From Anaerococcus sp. Marseille-Q5996 (GTDB lineage: Bacteria; Bacillota; Clostridia; Tissierellales; Peptoniphilaceae): a stretch of 64,000 nucleotides of DNA. The position numbers were made by a program, and so were the translations under genes. Positions 1 to 8,781 of the stretch are shown here, piece by piece (the first letter of the stretch is position 1; each line of letters starts with the position of its first letter). The DNA lies in contig NZ_CAMPPE010000004.1 of assembly GCF_946893725.1 (NCBI RefSeq), positions 124,001-188,000 of the forward strand, read 5' to 3'. The notes under the pieces were generated by a model. The model saw nothing but the letters and a program-made list of their open reading frames with translations. It made no database searches and was not told where the DNA came from.

Positions 1-1440
1 GAAAATGGCCTGGAATTTGAAGAAGCTTTTGCAATCACTCAAAAAGTTTTTGCCTTTACAAATCACACGGTTTTACAAGAAGCCCTTGAAAAATGGCCAA
101 TTGATATTGTTGAAGAGGTAAGTCCAAGGTGTCTAGAAATAATTTATCAAATTAATGATCTTTTGGTAAATAATTTTAAGGAAAAGGGACTTTCTGAAAC
201 TGAAATCGACCCATATAGAATTGTAATTTATGACCAAGTTCATATGGCAAATCTTGCAATTTATGTTGGTTTTTCAGTAAATGGTGTAGCAGCCCTTCAT
301 ACAGAAATCCTAAAAGATGATACTTTTAAACATTGGTATGAAATTTTCCCAGAGAAATTTAATAACAAAACCAATGGTATAACACCAAGAAGATGGTTAG
401 TTTACTCAAACAGAGCCCTTTCAAAATTTATTACAGAAAAACTTGGTACAGAGGATTGGAAATACAATCTAGATGAGCTTAAAGGACTGGAAAAATTTGC
501 TGATGATGAAGATGTTTTAAATGAGCTTTGGGATATAAAACAGGAAAATAAAAAACGCCTTGCTACTTATATCCTAGAAAATGAGGGGATAAAAATTGAC
601 CCAGAATCAATCTTTGACATCCAGGTTAAAAGAATTCACGAATACAAACGTCAGCATTTAAATATCCTCCACATTATTTATTTATATCATGAACTTAAGA
701 AAAATCCAGACATGGACTTTTATCCAACTACATTTATTTTTGGAGGAAAGGCAGCACCAGGATATTTTAGAGCAAAGGCCATCATCAAACTTGCAAATGA
801 AGTAGCAAGGGTAGTTAATAATGACCCTGATGTAAATGAAAAATTAAAAGTAGTATTTGTAGAAAACTTCAGAGTATCATATGGGGAAAAAATCTATCCT
901 GCAGCTGATGTTTCTGAGCAAATTTCAACAGCAGGTAAGGAAGCATCTGGTACTGGGAATATGAAATTTATGCTAAATGGCGGACTAACCCTAGGCACCT
1001 ATGATGGGGCAAATATAGAAATTTTTGACCACGCGGGAGAAGAAAATAATTATCGTTTTGGAGCTACAGTTGAACAGCTAAACGAAATTGACCAATCTTA
1101 TAATCCAAGAGGCATTTACCAAACTAATATGGATATTAAAGATGCGGTTGAGGCTTTGGTAAATGGAGAGTTAGATGACAATAATTCTTATATGTTCCTT
1201 GATATTTATAACGAATTAATAAATCCACAAGATGGATCTCGTGGAGATAGGTATTTTATTTTAAAAGACTTTGAAGATTACAAAAAAGCCCACGAAAAAA
1301 TAAATAAGGATTATAGGGATAAATTAGCTTGGTCTAGAAAATGTCTGATGAATATTGCAAATGCAGGATATTTCTCATCAGATAGGACAATTATTAATTA
1401 TGCAGATGAAATTTGGAAGATAGATTCACCAAATTATTAA
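1..1440 (+). CDS. glgP: Glycogen/alpha-glucan phosphorylase, 5'-truncated by the window edge
   Basis: This enzyme releases glucose 1-phosphate from glycogen or maltodextrin in the cytoplasm, using pyridoxal phosphate. The frame is open from base 1, so only the C-terminal ~479 residues are present. The first residues already carry the phosphorylase motif FTNHTVLQEALEKWP, about 22 codons in. The PLP-lysine motif GTGNMKFMLNGG lies at about nt 945-980, followed by LTLGTYDGANIEI. EKIYPAADVSEQISTAGKEASG is the family phosphate/PLP neighbourhood. The downstream ZIP gene starts 22 nt after the stop. The family is certain; the exact glucan substrate is not readable from the sequence. Confidence 0.95.
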   Translation, partial: ENGLEFEEAFAITQKVFAFTNHTVLQEALEKWPIDIVEEVSPRCLEIIYQINDLLVNNFKEKGLSETEIDPYRIVIYDQVHMANLAIYVGFSVNGVAALHTEILKDDTFKHWYEIFPEKFNNKTNGITPRRWLVYSNRALSKFITEKLGTEDWKYNLDELKGLEKFADDEDVLNELWDIKQENKKRLATYILENEGIKIDPESIFDIQVKRIHEYKRQHLNILHIIYLYHELKKNPDMDFYPTTFIFGGKAAPGYFRAKAIIKLANEVARVVNNDPDVNEKLKVVFVENFRVSYGEKIYPAADVSEQISTAGKEASGTGNMKFMLNGGLTLGTYDGANIEIFDHAGEENNYRFGATVEQLNEIDQSYNPRGIYQTNMDIKDAVEALVNGELDDNNSYMFLDIYNELINPQDGSRGDRYFILKDFEDYKKAHEKINKDYRDKLAWSRKCLMNIANAGYFSSDRTIINYADEIWKIDSPNY

Positions 1441-1462
1441 ATTATTTAGAAAGATAGAAAAA

Positions 1463-2257
1463 ATGAATAAAGAAACTATACTTGGATTGCTCATTCCATT
1501 TTTAGGTACAACCCTAGGCTCTGCCATGGTTTTTGTCATGAAAGATGAGCTAAATCCAAAAGTACAAAAAGGTTTATCAGGCTTTGCTGCTGGCGTCATG
1601 GTGGCAGCAAGCATCTGGTCACTACTAATTCCTGCCATGGATATGGTGGAAGGAAATATGGGGAGGATGAGCTGGATTCCAGCTGTAATTGGTTTTATAA
1701 TAGGGATTTTGTTTTTATTATTCCTTGATAGTGCTATACCCCACCAACATATTGATTCTGAAGCGCCAGAAGGTCGAAATGTTGAAAACTTAAGAAGAAC
1801 TACCATGATGGTTTTAGCTGTGGTCATCCACAATATTCCAGAAGGAATGGCAGTTGGAGTTTCCTATGCTGGTGCACTTTTTGGCACAGGAAATGTGAGT
1901 TTAGCAGGAGCCCTTGTGCTTTCTATAGGAATTGCCATACAAAACTTCCCAGAAGGAGCAATTATTTCTATGCCACTTCGTCAAGCTGGAGTTGATAAAA
2001 ATAAGGCTTTTTGGATGGGAGTAGGATCTGGTGCGGTTGAGCCAATTGCAGCATTTATAACAATTTTATTATCACAAATTATGATTCCAATCTTGCCTTA
2101 TCTATTGGCCTTTGCTGCTGGGGCTATGTTTTATGTTGTAGTAGAAGAACTTATACCAGAAGCAACAGGCGAGGGAGAGGCCCACACAAATATTGGGACT
2201 CTTGGTTTTGCAGCAGGTTTTGTAATAATGATGATTCTTGATGTTATGCTTGGATAA
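1463..2257 (+). CDS. ZIP-family divalent metal transporter
   Basis: This is a 264-residue integral membrane protein of the ZIP (ZupT/GufA-like) family, which imports Zn2+ and related divalent cations. About eight hydrophobic segments cover nearly the whole length. The two diagnostic metal-site helices are visible: HNIPEGMAVGVSYAG near residue 122 and QNFPEGAIISMPL near residue 160, both with the family's N-x-P-E-G core. A short variable loop with HQH (about residues 94-96) sits between TM3 and TM4, as in ZIP proteins. It follows glgP by 22 nt with no terminator between, so it may be cotranscribed, and it ends in a strong intrinsic terminator. Metal specificity is not determined. Confidence 0.92.
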   Translation: MNKETILGLLIPFLGTTLGSAMVFVMKDELNPKVQKGLSGFAAGVMVAASIWSLLIPAMDMVEGNMGRMSWIPAVIGFIIGILFLLFLDSAIPHQHIDSEAPEGRNVENLRRTTMMVLAVVIHNIPEGMAVGVSYAGALFGTGNVSLAGALVLSIGIAIQNFPEGAIISMPLRQAGVDKNKAFWMGVGSGAVEPIAAFITILLSQIMIPILPYLLAFAAGAMFYVVVEELIPEATGEGEAHTNIGTLGFAAGFVIMMILDVMLG

Positions 2258-2258
2258 T

Positions 2259-2287
2259 AAAACACCTAGACTTAGGTGTTTTTATTT
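2259..2287 (+). terminator. Intrinsic terminator after the ZIP gene
   Basis: Perfect 8-bp stem AACACCTA / TAGGTGTT with a 4-nt loop (2261-2280), followed by TTTATTTT. It begins right after the ZIP stop codon. Confidence 0.88.
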
Positions 2288-2353
2288 TGCAAAAAACTAC
2301 CGACAAGGCCTAAAAAATAGTAATATATAAGTAGAAAAGGATTAGGGGGACAG

Positions 2354-3175
2354 ATGAATTATTTTACTGATTTTTTCAACTCTTTAGCACTTATAAGAGT
2401 TACAGACATTATAGATATAGCAATAATTAGCTTTGTTGTCTATAAATTATTTTCTTTATTACGCAACACCCGTGCTGAGCAAGTTTTATATGGACTTATA
2501 ATTGTTTTAATTTTTGCATCAGTTGCTGATATTTTAAATCTAAATACAGTTAGCTGGGTAATGAATCAATTTTTAACCGTTGCCCTTGTATTTATAATTG
2601 TAGTTTTCCAACCAGAACTAAGGTCAGCCCTAGAGCGAATTGGCCGTGGTAGATCTATTTTTACTGGCGAGCGTGCCTTAAAAAATGAAAAAAGCATCGA
2701 TGAGCTAAGCCGTGCTATGACTTCACTTTCTCGCCAAAAAATAGGAGCCTTAGTTGTTTTAGAAAGAGAAGTTGGCCTAAATGACATAGTAGAAAGTGGA
2801 ACAACCCTGGATGCTGATGTTTCAAGCGAACTTCTTATAAATATTTTTATTCCAAATACCCCCTTACACGATGGTGCAGTTATTATAAATAACGAAAAAA
2901 TCATTGCAGCGGCTTGCTATTTGCCACTTTCAAATTCAAATTTGATTTCAAAAGAGCTAGGAACACGCCATAGGGCAGCAGTTGGTATATCTGAAAGATC
3001 AGATGCAATTGTAATTGTTGTAAGTGAAGAGACGGGAAATATTTCAATTGTAGAATCTGGCAGAATCGACAGATATTTTGATGAAGATTCCTTTAAACAA
3101 AGACTAAAAAAAGACCTGGTCTTCGTAAGAGAAGAAACTGTCGATGATGAAAAGAAAGAAGATGACGATGAATAA
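2354..3175 (+). CDS. cdaA: Diadenylate cyclase CdaA
   Basis: This membrane enzyme joins two ATP into the second messenger c-di-AMP, which controls potassium and osmotic balance and wall homeostasis in Firmicutes. Its 273 residues show the family layout: about three N-terminal hydrophobic helices (residues ~10-85), then a DAC catalytic domain. The catalytic signatures are present: LHDGAVIINNEKI near residue 175 (DGA motif) and GTRHRAAVGISE near residue 205 (RHR motif). An acidic tail follows. RBS AGGGGGA precedes the ATG. The end overlaps cdaR by 8 nt, so translation is probably coupled. The cdaA-cdaR order is the usual one; glmM, the common third member, is replaced here by cca. Confidence 0.96.
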   Translation: MNYFTDFFNSLALIRVTDIIDIAIISFVVYKLFSLLRNTRAEQVLYGLIIVLIFASVADILNLNTVSWVMNQFLTVALVFIIVVFQPELRSALERIGRGRSIFTGERALKNEKSIDELSRAMTSLSRQKIGALVVLEREVGLNDIVESGTTLDADVSSELLINIFIPNTPLHDGAVIINNEKIIAAACYLPLSNSNLISKELGTRHRAAVGISERSDAIVIVVSEETGNISIVESGRIDRYFDEDSFKQRLKKDLVFVREETVDDEKKEDDDE

Positions 3176-4124
3176 TAAAAATGATTTGAAATTAAAAATT
3201 CTTTCAATAATAGTAGCCATATTTATGTGGACCTTTGTCATAAACACAACAAATCCAACAGTAAATAAGAGCTATCGCAATATACCAGTTGTAATTAGAA
3301 ACCAAGATGATTTGGAAAAAAATGGATACACCATAATTGGTAAAGACGAATCCTACGCAACAAGCGTAAAACTTAAGGGAAGCCGTGAAAAATTGCTATC
3401 TTTAAGGTCAGAAAATATTTATGCAAGTGTAGATATTTCTGATTTAAAAGAAGGCGTTCAATCACTAGATATAGAAGTTGATACACCATCTGGTGTCAGC
3501 GTTGATGAAATAGAACCAGGTGAAATAAATTTAAATATTCAAAAGGTTATAGAAAAAACCATGCCGGTCAATCTTATCTTTTCTGATGAAATAAAAGATG
3601 GGAGAATTGTTGAAGTAAATGAGTTGTCTCCAAAAGAAGTTACAGTAAAAGGACCTGCAAGTATCATAAATAAGATAGATAGGGCAGAGCTAAGAATAGA
3701 TGATATAAACTTATTAGATGGCAAAATCCACAATTTGCCTGTCAAAGTTTTGGATAAAAATGGTAAGGCCCTTGCTGATATAAATATTTCCCACCAGGAT
3801 GTAAATGTTTCATTTATAGTATATGAAACTAAAAGAGTAAAATTAAAGCTTGTAACTAGCGGTCGCATTGATAGGGACTATGAAGAAACATCCAGAGAGC
3901 TTTCTCCAGATTCAATAGTTATCAAAGGACAAGAATCCGTAATCAGAGATATTGAAGAAATCCCAACAAAACCAGTAAATATTAACTATCTAAGGTCAAA
4001 TTCAACAGGAGATGTCAAATTAGACCTGCCAGATGCTGTTAAGGTATACAATGGAGATGACCTTGTAAGCTATAGGATTGATGTACAAAAAAAAACAACA
4101 AGTGATGATGAAAAAGAAGACTGA
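3168..4124 (+). CDS. cdaR: CdaA regulatory protein CdaR (YbbR-repeat protein)
   Basis: This is a membrane-anchored extracytoplasmic protein that modulates CdaA in other Firmicutes. One N-terminal anchor (ILSIIVAIFMWTFVINTT) is followed by an all-beta region with about four YbbR repeats; the recurring pattern is visible in segments such as KEVTVKGPASIINKID and DSIVIKGQESVIRDIE. The ATG at 3168 is chosen because it overlaps the cdaA stop (ATGAATAA) and yields MNNKNDLKLKI, the normal short basic N-terminus. Upstream in-frame ATGs at 3144 and 3162 lie deeper inside cdaA. Length is 318 residues. Its stop lies inside the beginning of cca, giving a three-gene overlapping operon. Confidence 0.92.
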   Translation: MNNKNDLKLKILSIIVAIFMWTFVINTTNPTVNKSYRNIPVVIRNQDDLEKNGYTIIGKDESYATSVKLKGSREKLLSLRSENIYASVDISDLKEGVQSLDIEVDTPSGVSVDEIEPGEINLNIQKVIEKTMPVNLIFSDEIKDGRIVEVNELSPKEVTVKGPASIINKIDRAELRIDDINLLDGKIHNLPVKVLDKNGKALADINISHQDVNVSFIVYETKRVKLKLVTSGRIDRDYEETSRELSPDSIVIKGQESVIRDIEEIPTKPVNINYLRSNSTGDVKLDLPDAVKVYNGDDLVSYRIDVQKKTTSDDEKED

Positions 4125-5433
4125 TAAAATCCTTGACCAACTGGAAAATGCTGGATATAAGGCCTATAAAGTTGGAGGTTGTGTAAGAGATGAGCTTTTA
4201 AATCGAGAAAATTTCGATATAGATATAACCACATCAGCCTTGCCAGAAGAAATTAAGGAAGTTTTTAAGGATTATAAAACAATTGATATTGGTGCAAAAT
4301 TTGGGACTATAAAAGTCCTAGACGGGCCAGATGAATATGAAATTACAACCATGAGGCGTGAATCGGGATATGCTGACAAACGCCATCCAGAAAAAATTGC
4401 TTTTACAAAAGATATAAAAGAAGACTTAAAAAGACGAGATTTTACCATAAATGCAATGGCAAAAAGAAATGGTGAAATCATTGATATTTTTGATGGCAAA
4501 AAAGATTTGGAGAGTAAAATCATAAGGGCCGTAGGAAATCCTAATGAACGCATAAGGGAAGATGTCCTAAGATCACTAAGGGCGGTAAGATTTGCAAGTA
4601 CCCTAAAATTTGAAATAGCTGATGATTTAAAAAAATCAATTAAAGAAAATGCAAAATCCATTGATGAAATATCAAAAGAACGCATCCAAGTAGAACTAAA
4701 TAAGATTTTACTTGCAGATGATCCCAAGAGGGGAACAATACTTTTGGATGAAGTAGGACTCTTGGAATTTATTTTTCCAGAAGTTTTTGCAACAAGGGGC
4801 TTTGACCAACATTCAAGTTTTCATACAGAAAATTTGTACGACCATACTTTGAGCGTTTTGGAAAAAACACCAGCAATTCTTGAAGTAAGAATGGCAGCTC
4901 TTTACCATGATGTTGGCAAAATTGATACCTTTTTCTTAGATGAAAATGGGGAAGGAAGATTTTTTGGCCACCAAAACCTTTCTGAGGAGCTTTTGATAAA
5001 TCGACTTAAAATCCTAAAATATTCTAAAAAGTTTATAGAAAATACATCTATTTTGGTAAAACGCCATATGGATAATACCAACACCTATACCAAAAAATCA
5101 GTTAGAAAACTATTAAGGAATATAGGTGAGGAAAATTTATTAAATCTCTTTAAGCTCCAAAGGGCAGATGTGATGTCTACCAAACATGCTGATGACTCAA
5201 ATATTGATTTGGGCCTAGATTTATTAAAAGAGATAAAAAATGATGATATACCAACAAGTAAAAGCCAAATAAAAATAAATGGCAATGACTTAAAAAAAAT
5301 GGGTTTCAAAGAAGGAAAAGAATTGGGAAAAGCCCTCAATAATATAGAAAATTTAATCTATGATGAAAAATTAAAAAATAATAAAGAAGACATTATAAAC
5401 TACATTAAATCTAGTCTTTTAAGTGTTGATTGA
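4105..5433 (+). CDS. cca: CCA tRNA nucleotidyltransferase with C-terminal HD domain
   Basis: This enzyme adds or repairs the 3' CCA of tRNA from CTP and ATP without a template. The N-terminal nucleotidyltransferase head has the GGCVRDELL motif and the catalytic pair in FDIDITTSA within the first 50 residues. The tRNA-binding neck motif is seen as RRDFTINAMA and RSLRAVRFAS. An HD domain follows: the HTENLYDHTL and LYHDVGKIDTF segments give the metal ligands. The start is uncertain. ATGs at 4105 and 4108 fit the family N-terminus (KTDKILDQLENAGYKAYKVGG) and overlap the cdaR stop by 17-20 nt; the RBS is weak, consistent with coupled translation. About 440 residues. Confidence 0.93.
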   Translation: MMKKKTDKILDQLENAGYKAYKVGGCVRDELLNRENFDIDITTSALPEEIKEVFKDYKTIDIGAKFGTIKVLDGPDEYEITTMRRESGYADKRHPEKIAFTKDIKEDLKRRDFTINAMAKRNGEIIDIFDGKKDLESKIIRAVGNPNERIREDVLRSLRAVRFASTLKFEIADDLKKSIKENAKSIDEISKERIQVELNKILLADDPKRGTILLDEVGLLEFIFPEVFATRGFDQHSSFHTENLYDHTLSVLEKTPAILEVRMAALYHDVGKIDTFFLDENGEGRFFGHQNLSEELLINRLKILKYSKKFIENTSILVKRHMDNTNTYTKKSVRKLLRNIGEENLLNLFKLQRADVMSTKHADDSNIDLGLDLLKEIKNDDIPTSKSQIKINGNDLKKMGFKEGKELGKALNNIENLIYDEKLKNNKEDIINYIKSSLLSVD

Positions 5434-5454
5434 TAGACATAGATGTAGTATATT
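5426..5454 (+). promoter_or_regulatory. Putative sigma-A promoter for the trigger factor gene
   Basis: TTGATT, 17-nt spacer, TATATT. It overlaps the end of cca, and the tig ATG lies about 36 nt downstream with an AGGAGGAAG RBS. Confidence 0.55.
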
Positions 5455-5489
5455 AAACAAATGAGTAGCTATATAAGCAGGAGGAAGAA

Positions 5490-6872
5490 ATGACAGAATT
5501 AAAATCTCATGATAATAACATTGCAAAATTTGAATTTGACGTAAAATATGATGACTTTGCAAAGGCTGTAGATACAGTTTACAAAAGAAACAAAAAAAGA
5601 TACAGAATTGATGGATTTAGGGCAGGACATGTTCCAAGAAAAGTATTAGAAAAAATGTACGGTCCAGAAATCTTCTATGATGAAGCTATCCAAATTGTGT
5701 TCCCAGAACCATACGAAGCTGCAGTAGAAGAATTAGGTCTTGAACCAATCGACCAACCATCAGTTGACCTTGATGATATAGAAAAAGATAAAGATATTAC
5801 TTTCAAAGTTGAAGTAGAAACAAAACCACACCCAACTTTAGGAGATTACAGCGAATTAATCATTGAAGATATTTCAGCAGAAGTAACTGATGAAGATATA
5901 GATGCAGAACTATCTCGTCAACAAGAAGAAAATGCTAGACTAATTCCAGTTGAAGATGGCGAAGCAAAAATGGGTGATACAGTAAATATCGACTTTGATG
6001 GCTTCCTAGATGGGGAAAGATTTGAAGGCGGAAAAGCTGAAGATTATGATCTAGAATTAGGTTCAAAAACATTTATTGAAGGCTTTGAAGAACAAGTTGT
6101 AGGGCACAAAGCAGGCGATAAATTTGATGTAAATGTAACTTTCCCAGAAGATTACCAAGCAAAAGAATTCCAAGGTAAAGAAGCTAAATTTGAAGTAGAA
6201 ATTAACTCAATTACTACAAAAGAATTACCAGAACTAGATGATGAATTTGCAATGGATATTTCTGAATTCGAAACTCTTGATGAATTAAAAGCTGACTTAA
6301 GAGAAAAACTAAAAGAAGATAAAGAAAACTTTGCAACAAACATGAAACAAAACCAAGCAATCGATGCTCTTGTAAAAGCAAGTGAAGTTTCAACACCAGA
6401 ATCTCTAGTAAAACAAGAAATCGATGTTGAAATGCAAAACCTTGACCAAAGATTACAACAAATGGGTATCGGTCTTGCTCAATATATAGAAATGACACAA
6501 ATGGACATCAACCAAGTTAGAGAACAATACAGAGCTCAAGCAGAAGATAGAGTTAAAGCAAATCTTGTAATTGATGAAGTAGCTTTAAAAGAAGGTTTCG
6601 ATGTTACTGATGATGAAATTGAAGAAGAAATCAACGAATCAGCAAAAATGTATGGTGTAGATGATATCGACAAATTCAAAGAAATCTTTAGAAAAAATGT
6701 ATCAGAAGATACAATCAAAGAAAATATCAAACGTCGTAAGGCTGTAGAACTTTTAGTTAAAAATGCAAAAGCCCTACCACACGAAGAATATCACAAAGCA
6801 GTTGGCGATGATCATGACCACAACCACGACCATGACCACAGCGAAGATTCTAAAGAAAGCGAAGAAAACTAA
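5490..6872 (+). CDS. tig: Trigger factor (ribosome-associated chaperone and prolyl isomerase) with His/Asp-rich tail
   Basis: Trigger factor binds ribosomal protein L23 at the exit tunnel and shields nascent chains. The N-terminal ribosome-binding signature is visible as GFRAGHVPRKVLEKMYG (about residues 43-59, family consensus GFRxGKxP). The FKBP-type PPIase domain covers about 150-240 (GDTVNIDFDGFLDGERFEGG...FIEGFEEQVVGHKAGDK). A helical C-terminal chaperone region follows. At 460 residues it is slightly longer than usual because the last ~25 residues form a His/Asp-rich tail (DDHDHNHDHDHSED). It leads the tig-clpP-clpX block and lies 32 nt before clpP. The tail is a possible metal-binding addition; that role is inference. 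Confidence 0.97.
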   Translation: MTELKSHDNNIAKFEFDVKYDDFAKAVDTVYKRNKKRYRIDGFRAGHVPRKVLEKMYGPEIFYDEAIQIVFPEPYEAAVEELGLEPIDQPSVDLDDIEKDKDITFKVEVETKPHPTLGDYSELIIEDISAEVTDEDIDAELSRQQEENARLIPVEDGEAKMGDTVNIDFDGFLDGERFEGGKAEDYDLELGSKTFIEGFEEQVVGHKAGDKFDVNVTFPEDYQAKEFQGKEAKFEVEINSITTKELPELDDEFAMDISEFETLDELKADLREKLKEDKENFATNMKQNQAIDALVKASEVSTPESLVKQEIDVEMQNLDQRLQQMGIGLAQYIEMTQMDINQVREQYRAQAEDRVKANLVIDEVALKEGFDVTDDEIEEEINESAKMYGVDDIDKFKEIFRKNVSEDTIKENIKRRKAVELLVKNAKALPHEEYHKAVGDDHDHNHDHDHSEDSKESEEN

Positions 6873-6904
6873 GATATCATCCTTAATTAAAGTAAGGAGA
6901 TTAT

Positions 6905-7498
6905 ATGCAAACTAGAAATTACTTAGTACCAACAGTTGTAGAATCAACAAACAAAGGCGAAAGAGCCTATGACATATATTCTAGACTTCTAAAAGATAGG
7001 ATAATTTTCCTATCAGGGGAAGTAAATGATCAAATGAGTGATATTATCATTGCTCAATTACTATTCCTAGAAAGTGAAGATCCAGATAAGGACATCCAAT
7101 TTTATATCAACTCTCCAGGTGGGGTTGTAACAAGTGGTCTTGCCATTTTTGATACAATGAATTACATCAAACCAGATGTATCAACAATTTGTATCGGACA
7201 AGCAGCATCTATGGGTGCAGTTTTACTTTCATCAGGTGCAAAGGGTAAGAGATTTTCTCTACCAAACTCAAATATCATGATCCACCAACCAAGCGGTGGT
7301 GCCCAAGGACAAGCATCTGACATTGTAATCCAAGCTGAACAAATCTTAAAAATAAAAGATAGACTAAACCATATCTTAGCTGAAAATACAGGCCAAGACT
7401 TAGAAAAAATTGAAAAAGATACTGATCGTGACTTTGCCATGACAGCCCAAGAAGCTTTAGAATATGGCCTAATCGATCAAGTTATTGAAAGTAAGTAG
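6905..7498 (+). CDS. clpP: ATP-dependent Clp protease proteolytic subunit ClpP
   Basis: Serine peptidase that forms a tetradecameric barrel and degrades proteins delivered by ClpX and other Clp ATPases. All catalytic residues are visible: Ser102 in [14 protein letters not shown], His127 in [14 protein letters not shown], and the Asp in DTDRDFAM (about 171-175). The 197-residue length is standard. The start METs with [12 protein letters not shown], the usual short propeptide region. An AAGGAG RBS precedes the ATG. It is followed 7 nt later by clpX, a common pairing, so the two subunits are almost certainly translated from the same mRNA. Confidence 0.98.
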   Translation: MQTRNYLVPTVVESTNKGERAYDIYSRLLKDRIIFLSGEVNDQMSDIIIAQLLFLESEDPDKDIQFYINSPGGVVTSGLAIFDTMNYIKPDVSTICIGQAASMGAVLLSSGAKGKRFSLPNSNIMIHQPSGGAQGQASDIVIQAEQILKIKDRLNHILAENTGQDLEKIEKDTDRDFAMTAQEALEYGLIDQVIESK

Positions 7499-7505
7499 GA
7501 AATAG

Positions 7506-8735
7506 ATGGCAAACTTCGAAGGTGAAGATGTTAAATGCTCGTTTTGTGGCAAAGATAGTTCTCAGGTAGAACGCATCATTGCAGGTCCAGATGCCTACAT
7601 TTGCAATGAATGTGTAAGTCTTTGCGACGAGATAATAAATGCAGAAGTAAAATTTGATGAAAACTACTTTGATGAAAATGGTGAGGTAGACTTATCCACT
7701 CCAGCAGAAATAAATGATTTTTTAAATGAATATGTAATAGGCCAAGACGCAGCCAAAAAGACCTTGGCAGTAGCAGTTTATAACCACTACAAGAGGATAA
7801 ATGCAAATGATAGCGACCTTGATGAAGTAGAGCTATCAAAATCAAATATCCTTATGCTAGGGCCAACAGGTTCAGGAAAAACACTCCTAGCCCAAACCCT
7901 TGCTCGTAAATTAAATGTTCCATTTGCAATTGCAGATGCAACAAGCCTTACCGAAGCAGGTTATGTGGGTGAGGATGTAGAAAACATCATTTTAAAATTA
8001 ATCCAAGCTGCAGATTACAATATAGAAGCTGCAGAGCATGGAATAATATATGTGGATGAGATAGATAAAATCACTCGTAAAAGTGAAAATCCTTCTATAA
8101 CTCGTGATGTATCTGGTGAAGGTGTCCAACAAGCCCTATTAAAATTAATTGAGGGAACTGAGGCAAATGTTCCACCACAAGGTGGTAGGAAACACCCAAG
8201 CCAAGAATATATCCAAGTTGATACTAGCAATATTTTATTCATATTAGGTGGAGCCTTTGATGGCATAGAAGATATAATTAATCGACGCCAAGCTCAAAAA
8301 ACTATAGGTTTTGGTGCAGAACTAGTTGCAGCTAACCACAAGGCAAATCTTAAGGATGTAAATACCGAAGATTTACTAAAATTTGGTCTAATTCCAGAAT
8401 TTATAGGTAGGGTGCCAATAATTGTAACCCTAGATAGTCTAAATGAAGATGCCCTAATCCGTATCCTAAAAGAGCCAAAAAATTCACTAATCAAACAATA
8501 CCAAAAATTATTTGAATTAGATAATGTAAAACTTACATTTGAAGAAAAGGCCTTACATGAAATAGCCCAAAAAGCAATTGAACAAAAAACGGGTGCACGT
8601 GGACTTAGGACTATATTAGAAGATTTACTTTTAGATGTGATGTATGAAATCCCATCAAAAACTGATATAAAAGAAGTAGTTGTTACAAAAGATTCTATTA
8701 AGGATCACTCAAAACTTAAATATAAGAAAAGATAA
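7506..8735 (+). CDS. clpX: ATP-dependent Clp protease ATP-binding subunit ClpX
   Basis: AAA+ unfoldase that recognises tagged substrates and feeds them to ClpP. The N-terminal zinc-binding domain has four cysteines at residues 11, 14, 33 and 36 (CSFCGK ... CNEC). Walker A is [12 protein letters not shown], Walker B is [10 protein letters not shown]. The ClpP-docking loop of the family (consensus IGF) appears in [11 protein letters not shown], and sensor 2 lies in [13 protein letters not shown]. Length is 409 residues, as expected. A hairpin with a T-run just after the stop may limit read-through into lon. Confidence 0.98.
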   Translation: MANFEGEDVKCSFCGKDSSQVERIIAGPDAYICNECVSLCDEIINAEVKFDENYFDENGEVDLSTPAEINDFLNEYVIGQDAAKKTLAVAVYNHYKRINANDSDLDEVELSKSNILMLGPTGSGKTLLAQTLARKLNVPFAIADATSLTEAGYVGEDVENIILKLIQAADYNIEAAEHGIIYVDEIDKITRKSENPSITRDVSGEGVQQALLKLIEGTEANVPPQGGRKHPSQEYIQVDTSNILFILGGAFDGIEDIINRRQAQKTIGFGAELVAANHKANLKDVNTEDLLKFGLIPEFIGRVPIIVTLDSLNEDALIRILKEPKNSLIKQYQKLFELDNVKLTFEEKALHEIAQKAIEQKTGARGLRTILEDLLLDVMYEIPSKTDIKEVVVTKDSIKDHSKLKYKKR

Positions 8736-8738
8736 GTA

Positions 8739-8766
8739 GAGGGAGTGGCTAGCCATTCCCTTTTTT
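8739..8766 (+). terminator. Terminator-like hairpin between clpX and lon
   Basis: Ten-bp stem GGGAGTGGC / GCCATTCCC with one G-T pair and a 2-nt loop, followed by six T's. The lon RBS (GGGAG) begins only about 8 nt downstream, so this may act as a partial terminator or attenuator inside the block. Confidence 0.7.
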
Positions 8767-8781
8767 AAACGGGAGTTAAAA

